Below, one piece after another: positions 44,691-55,025 of a DNA stretch of 64,000 nucleotides (its first letter is position 1; each line of letters opens with the position of its first letter). Source of the DNA: Isoetes taiwanensis. Lineage: Eukaryota; Streptophyta; Lycopodiopsida; Isoetales; Isoetaceae. The stretch is from assembly GCA_021234155.1 (NCBI GenBank), contig JAJEKV010000003.1, positions 32,595,166 to 32,659,165 on the forward strand. The letters run 5' to 3'. The notes under the pieces are model-generated. The model was not told the DNA's origin, did no database searches, and was given only the letters and a program-made list of their open reading frames with translations. Both the position numbers and the translations under genes were made by a program.

Positions 44691-46970
44691 AAGTTCCTCG
44701 GTGGGGGGATGCTAGATAATAGTTCAGTTTTCAGGTGGATGGATGCAGGCTTTGGCCAGGTTGTCTCTAACCTTTTCGTTGGGTTTGGGTCAGCTATGAA
44801 TAGGCAGATCTGACAGTGGTTATTTTGGCTGTAGCTCTCTCTGTTGCATATTGCATCTGCCCTTGCAATCTTTGCATTGATGATCTTTGCATTATGCAGG
44901 CCCATCTTCACCCCTTTTTATCCCTTTTTCCTTTACTTTTGACGTCCAATCTGCTTGGCAAAGGCCCTCCTCGTCCCATTCTTCTTAGGCTTTTCTTTTA
45001 TACGGCTCCTTTTCCATCGTTATGGCTCTAGATTTGCAATCCACCTGCCTAGTTTTTCTTTTCTCCCCCTCTCTAGATTCGGTCTTGTTTAATCATTTCA
45101 TGGCCTTCTATATGAACCATGTCCTGGAGCTCCTTATGATTCTTCCCTCTATTCTGTCTTCCCCTCAATACGAGATTTCTCCATTTCTTTCAACCCTTGA
45201 CCTTAATAAATATTTTGTGATAATCTTTGCTACAAACGGATTAAGAGCTAGTCTTTTGAGCTACGGTGCATGTTAAAACATGAGCACATTTTCCCTGAGT
45301 TGTATTTCATAGGTGCGCAGTCTTCCATCTCCTTAGACCAGCAGGCTACTACCACATAATTTAGGAGTGCTCATCTTGGTGAAGATCGTCTAGTTACACG
45401 CCTTATTTTTCAAGAATTTTAATCTTCGTAACCGTCAATGAAAAAAAATAAGGATCGAATGGACAAGAATAATTTCAGTGGGCATCGACATCCACGTGGA
45501 TATACTAGAATTGCAGGAATTATTGTAGGGGGAAATAGGGAAACCTACAAAATATTGTGGTAAGAATCTTTTATACCATTTAGGCAATTTGATTTTATAT
45601 TGTATGGAGGGAGGATTCGAGGACCAAAGAGTTTTTATGCTGTACATCTTGAGAAAAGGTAAAGTGCATTTCTATATTTTGACTAGAGTTTCATAGTTTA
45701 GATTCCATTAACTATCTTATTATATTCTCCAATCACATGGCTTTGTTTCTAAGACTCAATACTTTATATACATTTAAGTTGTTTCTAATATGTATCGAGT
45801 AATTGATGAGTTAGATCTGGATTTTAATTATGATGATATTGTAGGTTACACGTAGTGCTAAACAGTAGTACCAAATGCACGTTGAGAAAGCCATGTGCAG
45901 GTAATTCTAGAGCCCTTCTAGAGCCATGCCAAGGTCATTTATAGATCCCATTTTGTGTTTTTATTAGCCGCTTGCTTTTGATGATGATAATGGTATAATA
46001 ATAGCATTATCATTATATAATGTTAAAGAGTGTTAGACATGTTTCAATTAGTATAACAAAATGGAATTTGGGGTCACTATTTTGGTTGAGGATCAACCTC
46101 ACGATGCCATGTGGCATGCTTTCCATGACGGAATAGAAATTTGGTCTTATATTCCAGCAACACCAAATTTTACCTATTTTATAGGTCATTCCCCTGTTGC
46201 CCATTCCTCTGATCTTCTCTCTATTTTTCCCTGCTTTTTCCTGTTATTCGCAGTCTTGACAGAAATAGGACGGAATCTCCAAAAAGTTGTGGTTGTAGCT
46301 ATGGCATAGAGTGCCGGCGGATCAATGGTGTGCTTAGCTATGGCGCAGCATGCCGGTGGAATGATGGCAGTTGGCTAAAAAGGAAAAAAAACCTCCGGAA
46401 GCCATAGCCATGAGAAAATATCTATATATAAGAATGTTCTGTAAAAGAACATTCTTCTAACGTGAAGTTTTGGGTTTGGTGAAATTTTGACGTGGCGGAA
46501 TAAATTTTTTTTCCTTATTTCTTTCCTTCTCTTTCCACAGTTCTGTTCCGTGCATGATGGCGCTCGTTGTTCAGTTGCGGCTTTAAGGTCAGAAATGGCA
46601 TCTTCCGCTTGTGAATGGTCTTTCTGGTGTAATTTTGTGCTAACTTCGGCTTGTTTTTCTTTTGTTTTGCAAGATTTGATAAAGCTCGTAAAGAACTCGT
46701 GATTTTTTGTATATTTTTACTCATTCCGGCGTGTGGAGATGGGGGATGGCTGCTTGTAATGATTTCTTGCTGAACTTTACTCTGTTCTTGTTAAGACGTC
46801 GTCATATGCAAGTTCTAGCGTCTCTTTTCCGTGGGAAGAGCTTTCCTTGTTCTGAAGACGATTGTAAATCTGGATTCTGTAGTATTCAAGGTAATTTTGT
46901 TATTTTTGTTTTATGTGTTTGCATGTTTCAGATTATGATGATAATCTTCTAATGTTCGCTGTTGCATATG
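44691..46970. other. no supportable gene
   Basis: Short ORFs lack domains. Around 46280-46380 an imperfect repeat (TAGCTATGGC(A/G)(C/T)A and CATGCCGG) occurs. The stretch 46440-46970 may hold decayed 5' exons or promoter of the multicopper oxidase fragment. Confidence 0.3.
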
Positions 46971-46976
46971 TTGCAG

Positions 46977-47754
46977 GTTGTTGTTGCAACATCTGGAGGT
47001 GGGAAATGGCCATATGTCTTCTTTACAACTCCGTATGGCTATGGAACAAGCCCAAAAATTGCTACATATCCAGGTCCGACAATTCTAGCGATGAAGCATG
47101 TTTCTGTTAAGGTGAAATGGGAAAATCACATTACAGATTCTACCCACATTTTATCAGTAGATCGAAGCATATCCATAGGGTAAAAGCATGTTAGGGTGTA
47201 CCACTTTTGGAACCTGCAAAAGTACATACACTAGGTACTTCTGAACTGGGTACTTTCTCATTTTTCTTTTCATTAAAACTAATACAAAAATCCAAAAAAA
47301 AAGTCAAGGACATGATAATATTCAAAGTTAAGATAAAGATAATGCTATCGGAGACCAATATATATATAAAAAGTTCTAAAACATACCTTATATTGAGATA
47401 TTATACAGGTACCCAGTACCCAGTCCTGGCTACCTTTTTAGGTACCTTTTTGGTCACTAAATAATACTTTTTAAGGGACACCCTAACATGCTTTTACCCA
47501 TAGCCAATCCAAGAGCATGGATGCCAATAGCAACCCATTTATACGGTGGAGAGGTGCATTCAAATTTCGATGGGAATCCAGAAGCCTGGCTCACGGCAAT
47601 GGGAGAAAAGGGAGCTGCATACAAAACTAATTTGTATTTATATCCGAATGAGCAATTTCTGACCCTGTTATGGTACCATGATCATGCGATGGGCAGGACT
47701 CTTGCAGTTGTGAATACAATTGATATTGGAATATGTTTGATCAAAATTGCATAA
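46977..47754 (+). pseudogene. LPR-like multicopper oxidase fragment interrupted by a MITE
   Basis: After an acceptor (ATGTTGCAG, 46976) the frame reads ...YGYGTSPKIATYPGPTILAMKHVSVKVKW and ...DSTHILSVDRSIS. It resumes beyond the MITE with IANPRAWMPIATHLYGGEVHS and LLWYHDHAMGRT. These are the PGPTI and copper-binding blocks of plant LPR1/bilirubin-oxidase-like multicopper oxidases. The usual HLHGG is HLYGG here, losing one copper ligand, while HDH is intact. Removing the MITE and one target repeat restores the frame across the join. No later cupredoxin domains were found, and the frame ends at TAA 47754. A dead or truncated gene is inferred. Confidence 0.7.
47178..47499. mobile_element. 322-bp MITE, copy 2, inserted in an exon
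   Basis: Same ends and length as 28260-28581 with about seven differences. The flanks are ATA (47175-47177) and ATA (47500-47502), or TA if one terminal base was lost. The insertion splits codons of the oxidase exon, which fixes the element boundaries. Confidence 0.9.
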
Positions 47755-48574
47755 TCTGCAATCTGTAATTCCATTTGACATGCAGTACTGGTATATAATC
47801 TCTTATCAAAATGCAAGCAAAAAGGGTTTTAAAGAAAAATGTTAGTATGTGTTTAGTATGTGTTCTGGAAAAACAGTTGGACATCAAGAATGTAAGTAGG
47901 ATATAAGAATGCCATCGATTCGCGTAGTGAATCGCCATTCTTGCACGAGACGAGCATGCATGCATTGCATGCGTCGCATGCATGCATCGCATGCATTTAT
48001 AGGCCGTTCATCAGGTTGGGGGATCGCTACTTATTGCAGAGTTCTTCATCGACGTTTCATCGGCGCTTTCTCATCTCTCAGCAGTATCCATGGCTTCTAT
48101 TCTTGATCTCATGCGGAGGAGGGGCTTCTTCTTGCATGAGCTACGCTTTCTTGGCCATTCCTATCCTTTCTAACCTCTTCTATCTTTGCCCTTTTGTCCA
48201 GCCTAGGTCAATCTTCAACCTTTTCAATCTTGTGGCGTGACGTTAAAATCTCTTCTTCTTCTTCCTCGGATCTAGTATTTGAAGTTCTCTAGTATCGGGA
48301 TGTTGTTATGTTCATGCGAGTCGCAGTGCAAGAATGCTATCGATTCGCGTAGTGAATCGCCATTCTTGCATGAGACGAGCATGCATGCATTGCATGCGTC
48401 GCATGCATGCATCGCATGCATTTCTAGGCCGTTCATCAGGTTGGGGGATCGCTACTTATTGCAGAGTTCTTCATCGATGTTTCATCGGCGCTTTCTCATC
48501 TCTCAGCAGTATCCATGGCTCCCACCCTTCCCCCCTCTTAAAATTGTTATTTATATGTTCATATTTGTTATAAT

Positions 48575-48672
48575 TGTCGCGTGGCATGCGTGACCAGCCC
48601 CTCGCTTTTTCGAGGTGTAAATGTTGTTTTTTGTCGCGTGGCACGCGTGACCAGCCCCTCGCTTTTCGAGGT
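48575..48672. repeat. tandem 57-bp repeat, two units
   Basis: TGTCGCGTGGCA(T/C)GCGTGACC followed by AGCCCCTCGCTTTT occurs twice. Each unit ends in a small CCTCG-CTTTT-CGAGG hairpin. Confidence 0.75.
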
Positions 48673-48798
48673 TTTTTCTCTATTGGTTTTTCTGTTGGTG
48701 ATGTGCAGGTCCAGGGGTGATGCGCGACTTCGGTATTCTCTGTGGAGCATGGGTTTTTTTTTGGGAACGTTTAGCAGCCCTGCGTTGTCCAAGCCCCT

Positions 48799-48889
48799 TG
48801 CCGAGATTTTATCGCTAGGGTTTTTCCTCGAAAACCCGAAAGGGCGGGGTTTTTTAATCCCGGCGATAAACTCTCGGCAGGTACACTAG
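48799..48889 (+). repeat. 17-nt-arm hairpin followed by CTAG
   Basis: TGCCGAGATTTTATCGC (48799-48815) pairs with 48863-48879 (one mismatch). CTAG lies at 48886-48889, ten bases after the stem starts the outer flank. A hairpin just before CTRR resembles a Helitron 3' end, but the following base is C instead of the usual T and the arm-to-loop layout is atypical. Confidence 0.35.
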
Positions 48890-49665
48890 CCAACATCTAT
48901 AGCACACAATTTTATTTGGGATCCAGGTGTTATAACTGGATATTCCCTATGTTTTTCATTTTTTGGGTAGTCTGCGATGTGCGGCTACCCACTCTATACC
49001 ATTGTATTAAAAACTGCTGAGATGAATGAACAGCCTATGGCGGGATGTTGTTGTGTTCATGCGAGTCGCAGTGCAAGAATGTAAGTATATTAACAGAATT
49101 GCAACTAATTGACAATTCCTTAATAGAATGATGTACACATGGCACTGTAGGATTGGTGGATACTTCAGAATTTCACCAACCCAAACTTTACGTCTGAAAA
49201 TATATGCTGGCAGCCATAGCTCTGCTGCGCAGAGAAAAGGGAAAAAATTGCTGCGCAGAAACATGGATATGTCCTCAAATTCGGTTGCCGCCGGGAGGGG
49301 TCCCGTCCAAACCGGAAAGGGGCGACCCCCTTTCCTATTCTATTCCTTCCATTCCGCAATAAGTTGTGGACATTAAGTTCACGCATTCGTGCGAACATGT
49401 AAATGTCAAGAACATCTGTTATTCATGGGCATCAAATATGTGAGGCATACAATATAGCAGATTCAAACTTTACGAAAACCTTGTGGAATAGACGAGATTA
49501 TTACTGTGGAATCACACTATCTTGTGCCCTTTCCCTATTTGTGGTAAACAACTTGTTGCCGGAAGTCACATTTGTAGCTCCTTTTTTACCAAGTGTTTAG
49601 AAATTGCCCTTTGAAGTTTATGTGCTTCTACAAGAACTCTACAATTGTTCATTTCTGCTTCAAGA

Positions 49666-49666
<1 letters not shown>

Positions 49667-49711
<45 letters not shown>

Positions 49712-49713
49712 TT
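49667..49713. repeat. (ATT)n microsatellite
   Basis: A T8 run followed by about 13 uninterrupted ATT units. Confidence 0.9.
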
Positions 49714-50255
49714 GAGCAGGATATATAGTAGGAAATTTTCATGCAAGAGGCGAGCCATAGTTTTATTATTAAATCTATGAGGCTTGGTTGAACAAAACTG
49801 AAATGCTACAGTGGTTAGCATCTAACTTAATATGAATGGAAGTTAAGAGTTTGCCCATTTGAAATGCATAAATGCTATCATCCAAACACATGCAATAACT
49901 TTTTTACATTCAAGACTAGAGATACATGTAATAGCTCTTTTATTTTCAATACATATAAATAGCTATTTTATTCATGATCAATTTATATATGCTAAATGCA
50001 TGCTGTAGAACTAATTCAAAAGTACTTGGAAAGAGTGCCTATTATGTACATAATCCTTTTGTAAATCTATGTAGAAGAAAAATTTCTTGGTGGATTTTGG
50101 AACAAAACAAAAGAGCTAATTCAGTTCAAATTTTTATAATTCTACCAATTTAAAAAACACAAGAATATTTTTCTATTCCAAAAAATGGTTTGTTATACAT
50201 GCTCCTCCTTCTAAGGACATTTGTAAGTAGAAACTTTTAAACACGTTGTATGTTG

Positions 50256-50376
50256 TATAGGGGGGAGGAGATCGGGACCCCCTTCCGCAGTGGACAGAGG
50301 GAGCCTCGCGACCGACGCAGATGGGGAGCGAGTCCCCTACCACTGCGGAAGGGGGACTGATTTGCTTCCCCCTACA
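50256..50376. mobile_element. MITE-like element, TGTA-GGGGG terminal inverted repeats
   Basis: The ends TGTATAGGGGGGAGG and CTTCCCCCTACA extend into arms sharing CCCCCTTCCGCAGTGG and CCACTGCGGAAGGGGG. The terminal motif matches the element at 6211-6333; the interiors differ. Confidence 0.55.
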
Positions 50377-51660
50377 ACAAGGAAGATGGGAGCCTGCATC
50401 AGATTTCAAGATTTTTGTTCATCTTCACCAGATCTTCACCGATTGCTCTTGATTTTTAACGGGTAAGCAGAATCAAAGCCCCTGTTTCCATTTCAGATTG
50501 TAGGGGACTGCCACATGGCAGCACCAGATTCATTCCGGCGATCCATCTTCTTTGTTAGTAGATATAAGAAACTAAAGAAAGAAATATTAGGAAGGATGTT
50601 TACGGGAGGCATTATTGACATTCTTCATGGTTCTTTCTTTATCCCATTTTTTATAACCCCCAAATCATTAGCTCTTTGTTTAGTCTTTCCCTCTCTTTCG
50701 TTTGAACTTCAAAAAACTTGAAAATGACAAGTACAAAAGAATCTGAATACAATATATGAGCTAAAGTTGTCGGTCTATCTACCACGACACCTTAAGAATA
50801 AAGAACGATATATCAGACAAGGATTCAAACTCATTGTTTATTATACGCAGTGACAGTTGGGCAGTTGAGAAGCAAAGAAGATGTTCAAGGGGGGCAGTTA
50901 GAAAGGAGGCGGGCAAAAACAATTGTCCAGTTCATGAGGTGAAGGGAATCTAGGTCAAGTGATGTTTGGGATCACACTTTGTTCAAGGGGCAGTTGGACA
51001 GAGGCAGAAGATTCATATTTCATCCTGAGCACATGGGGAGTGTAAGGGAATGCAAGTCAAATGAGGAAGCAGATGAGGGTGGAAGTGCTGCGTGTGTGCT
51101 AGGGTGGAAACACGTAGAGGACAGTTGCAAATTGACCCCACAAAGGATTGTTAATGGGATTTTCACGCAGTGGCATATTAGGGCATCTTCAAGGTTAGAA
51201 GATTTCAACGCTTGTATAATACAAGCAATCCAACTGGCTCGCACAACCCAATTGTATGGTTTGTGGTGGAAATAAAATTACTCGTAATGTCATGAACCTT
51301 AGGGGATGGAATCACCAGCCGTTGGATAACTTTATTTTCATCTTGTATGTAATGCCAAAACCTTGAGGAAGATGGATAAACAAAACCCCTAAACCGGCGG
51401 ACGGTGCGATGCTGCGAAGACTTTATATCAGTCCATCTCGGCCCTTGGTTTCCGGCCAGCAAAAAAGTGCCGTCCCACTCAACTGCACCACTAACAAGCC
51501 CTGTCAGGCTAACGGCCGTCTTTGCTTCAAATAGCCAACCAATAATAACCCGCCACGTAACGCGCCAAAACGGCGATTTTTTTACCCCACTTTTTCCTTT
51601 GACTCCAACGCTGACGCCCACGGTCGCCGCCACTGCATTATTGACGACGTGGTCAGCCAA
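50377..51660. other. region without a supportable gene upstream of the PP2C gene
   Basis: ORFs on both strands (50979-51275 plus, 51205-51669 minus) show no domain. GC rises towards 51400-51660, consistent with a promoter-proximal region. Confidence 0.3.
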
Positions 51661-51665
51661 ATAGT

Positions 51666-51675
51666 ACACGTGTCA
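51666..51675 (+). promoter_or_regulatory. ABRE/G-box ACACGTGTCA
   Basis: CACGTG at 51667-51672 in an ACACGTGTC context matches the ABA-responsive element bound by plant bZIP factors. It lies about 1 kb before the PP2C start codon; function here is inferred. Confidence 0.4.
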
Positions 51676-52672
51676 TGCCATGACTGGTAGTCGTAGCACG
51701 ACCCTGTAAATCCAGTTTTACATAGCGGAGGACAGTTCTTGGGGTTGCTCGTTTATACTAAGACTTTGTTTGGTACTGTACTGCAGGCCACAGTGCACAG
51801 AGGAAACTGCTGCTATGGAGCTGATCTCCATTTTCTTGCATTTCGGGAAGGGTTAGAGGGTTAGACCGGTGGATCAGGCGATGATGGCGATGGTCTCCGG
51901 CTATGGAAAATAAATCGTCTCATCGTGCGAATGCCGTGTCAGGCCAAAAAAAATGTGCCAGTTTTCTCAGCATCTGCTCCCATTTTTAATCCTGATGCTT
52001 GGCTGCGCAGAAGTTAGAAGCTCCGATTTGGGGTCTCGGAAGTCTTGAATGCAGTTTCTGGGTTGCAGGAATTTCAAAGTGGGTGAAAGATGGCTTTTCG
52101 GATCAATGAATCTGGCGTGTAAAGGCGGATTTCTGACCACTTGGAAGGTTCCGTCCCAACTCGTCCTTAGTCATTTAGTCATTGCTTGATCATCATGCTA
52201 TATTTGCTGGATATGAACAAGCATTACAGGCAACGAAGGAAGCTATGATAAACAAAGATGTATTTTATGCTTGCTAGATATGTTGCTTTTCCCCTTAAAA
52301 AGTTTACTCCAAGCATAAAAATTGAATGTGAGTGATCTGATCGAAACATTCAATCAAGTAAGTTTGTTCACAAGACAAGATTATCTACTGGAAGCGTCAT
52401 TTGTCTTTTTGCGTTTGATCAAAGCTCAAAATCAGGAGAGAAGAGTGAGGAATACTTTACGAGTTCAAGTTCGGAAAAGACTGCGTTAAGAACCTACTTT
52501 TTGTTGATTTTGAGGGGTATTCTTGAATTAACGAGGCATGATACTTCAGAACGTGACGTTGAGATGTTAAAAAGTGATATTCATGACCGGATCATTAGGA
52601 TTACATATGATCAAAATGCAGGCCTGAGCTTGTTTTACTCTTTGCCCTAGCCTATGTTATTTACTGGTTGTG

Positions 52673-55025
52673 ATGGTGGCGTATGATATTGCTGGCAGCA
52701 CGAACATGACTGTGGAGCCTGTGAGGCAGCATCAAAGGAACAAGCAAGAGGTTGTTCCCAAGCAAGACAGTATGGTTTCTTTGATTCACTTACTCAATCA
52801 AGAGGTTCGGACTAAGAAATTGGAGAAGCCAGTCTTGCAATATGGACATGCAGGGCAGGCCAAAAAGGGAGAAGACTTTGTTCTTGTGAAGACAGATTGT
52901 GAAAGAATACCTGGGGATGGATCATCTACATTTGGAGTTTTTGCGGTAAGCAACATTATTTTTGTTAAAATCATCGTTTGCTGCATTAATTACAATGGGG
53001 CAAACATTTAGATGCCTATTGATAGTTTTCTTGTCTTCTGTAGATCTTTGATGGACACAATGGGGCTGCTGCAGCTATTTATACTAAAGAAAACCTCCTG
53101 AATGATGTCATGAGTGCCGTTCCTTCGGGGCTTGGTAAGGAGGAATGGCTGGCCATGTTACCACGTGCACTAGTAGCTGGCTTTGTGAAAACAGATAAAG
53201 AATTTCAGCGGAAAGGTTTGTTGAAACCTCATATATATGGATATATTGCTGGTTTTAGATGCTTATGGCCAATATCTCTTCTTCAGAGCAATCATCTGGC
53301 ACCACAGTCACATTTGTGATCATCGATGGATGGACAGTTACGGTGGCTTCTGTTGGAGATTCCAGGTGTATATTGGACTCTGAAGGAGGGATCACCACAT
53401 TGACTGTTGATCATAGATTGGAAGTAAATGTTGAAGAGTAAGCACTTCCCTTGAATGGGCACCTACTCTTTTGTTCCAACATATATTGGGCAAGTCTTTT
53501 AACATTTATGGAGATATTATAGGAGAGAACGTGTCACAGCTAGCGGTGGGGAGGTTGGAAGGCTGAGCACTGTTGGTGGGGCTGAGGTAACATGTTTATG
53601 CATTGCTTTGGGTATCTATGGACTGTTGTAATTTTGGCCATATAATGAAGCTATATGTGTTAAGCATCTCAATGCCAGTATATTCTCCACGTGTCTCTTT
53701 CTTATTTCAATCCTCTATATATTTTATCTTCTTAACCTTCCTTTTCTTTTCTGTTTTAGATTGGTCCATTGAGGTGCTGGCCAGGGGGTCTTTGCTTATC
53801 AAGATCAATTGGTGACATGGATGTCGGCGAGTTCATTGTCCCTGTACCTTTTGTGAAGCAAATCAAGGTATACATATGACATCTTTATTGTGACACATCC
53901 CCTCCCTTCTTAGAACATCAGTTGCTGATTACTATGTACAAGATAATGTTGTGGTTATGGTAGAAGGCTTGACAGTTGTGACATGTTTAAACAGCTTCCT
54001 TTTTCTGGTGGAAGGCTGATCATTGCATCTGATGGTGTTTGGGATGCTCTCAATTGTGAGAAGGCTGTACAATGCTGTCGAGGACTACCTATAGAGATTG
54101 CAGCCAAGCAAGTTGTCAAGGTATGTAAATGGTTTTGATATTTGCTTCATGCATGTTCAGAGTAAAATTTATGTAACGTTTTTAAAATGTATAATACAGG
54201 AAGCATTAAGATCAAGAGGGTTGAGGGATGACACTACTTGCTTGGTTGTAGATATAGTTCCACCTTGTGCTCCCTTGCCACTGCCACCTCCTGCCACAAG
54301 GAAGCCAAACAAAATATTGAGAGCGTTCAGCTTTAAAAAGCAAGCACAGAACTCATCTGCAAAATCACAAGGGTCCAGTGAACCTGGAAAAGTTGTTGAA
54401 ATCTTTGAGGAGGGCTCTGCAATGCTTGCCGAAAGGTCTGTGTTTCTTGTCTTTTGCTGATTATGTTTTTTGTGGGTGTTGACGTTACTCTAACCAATGT
54501 CAGTAATCGTTGTATCCCTTATAGAATATTTATTAGAATACCGAATTATATGTTCATTTGGAAACAATACTCTAGGCATCAAACTCAGAAGCGCTTGCAC
54601 CTATGCTTTGGATAATCAAATACCCGCCATAGTTAAACATATAGACCATGTATCTTACAAACATGCAGGGGCTGGATCTCTGTTAATGTCGTGTGTGCTT
54701 AAACAAAAAAGCCTGGGATTTGTGGTCAAACTGAAGTTCTAAACCAAATTAAGGCTTTATTTGTTCTTTGTTTTTCTGATATCTGATATGCATTCATCTT
54801 AACAGATTGGGCTCTAGGTTTTTGTTTGGGGATCAAGAGTCTTGCGTCTGTGCGATATGCCAGACAAGTCTTACTAGAGATGAAGGAATTCCACTCCATG
54901 TGGGCACTATTTTCACCGGCAGTCCAGGATTATGTCAAGGTCCCCTTCTATGTGTCAGTTGTAAAGAGAAAAAGGATGCTATGGAGGGAAAATCGAACAA
55001 CAGGCCAGTTCCAATGGCATGGTAA
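52673..55025 (+). CDS. protein phosphatase 2C, Arabidopsis PP2C12-like, eight exons
   Basis: Exons 52673-52945, 53044-53215, 53287-53437, 53523-53586, 53760-53867, 53995-54120, 54200-54435 and 54806-55025 join in phase at GT-AG sites to 449 residues. PP2C metal-binding and core motifs are complete: GEDF (66-69), FDGHNG (93-98), SVGDSR (170-175), SRSIGDMDVGEF (234-245), ASDGVWD (267-273) and RDDTT (307-311). The enzyme is a Mg/Mn-dependent Ser/Thr phosphatase. The C-terminal extension has CAICQ, CVSC and KEKKDAMEGK, as in the At1g47380-type plant subgroup, which differs from the ABA co-receptor clade. Introns are short (71-370 nt). No lesion is seen. The next exon boundary after GGAE is the least canonical point, but phase is kept. 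ATG 52673 is chosen because only GTG precedes it in frame. Confidence 0.93.

Larger units (their letters stand above)
47905..49081. mobile_element. composite repeat element of unknown class
   Basis: A 191-bp direct repeat (47905-48095 and 48330-48520, four differences) starts at AAGAATG and contains GCATGC-rich palindromes. A second 41-bp repeat ends in GAGTCGCAGTGCAAGAATG at 48296-48336 and 49041-49081. TGCAAGAATG and CATTCTTGCA flank GATTCGC/GTGAATC, a hairpin at 48329-48371. There is no clear coding region. Confidence 0.5.

Noticed and set aside
51205-51669. Minus-strand 154-codon ORF upstream of the PP2C gene
   Set aside because: No domain, and it overlaps a plausible promoter region; likely a chance open frame in GC-richer DNA.
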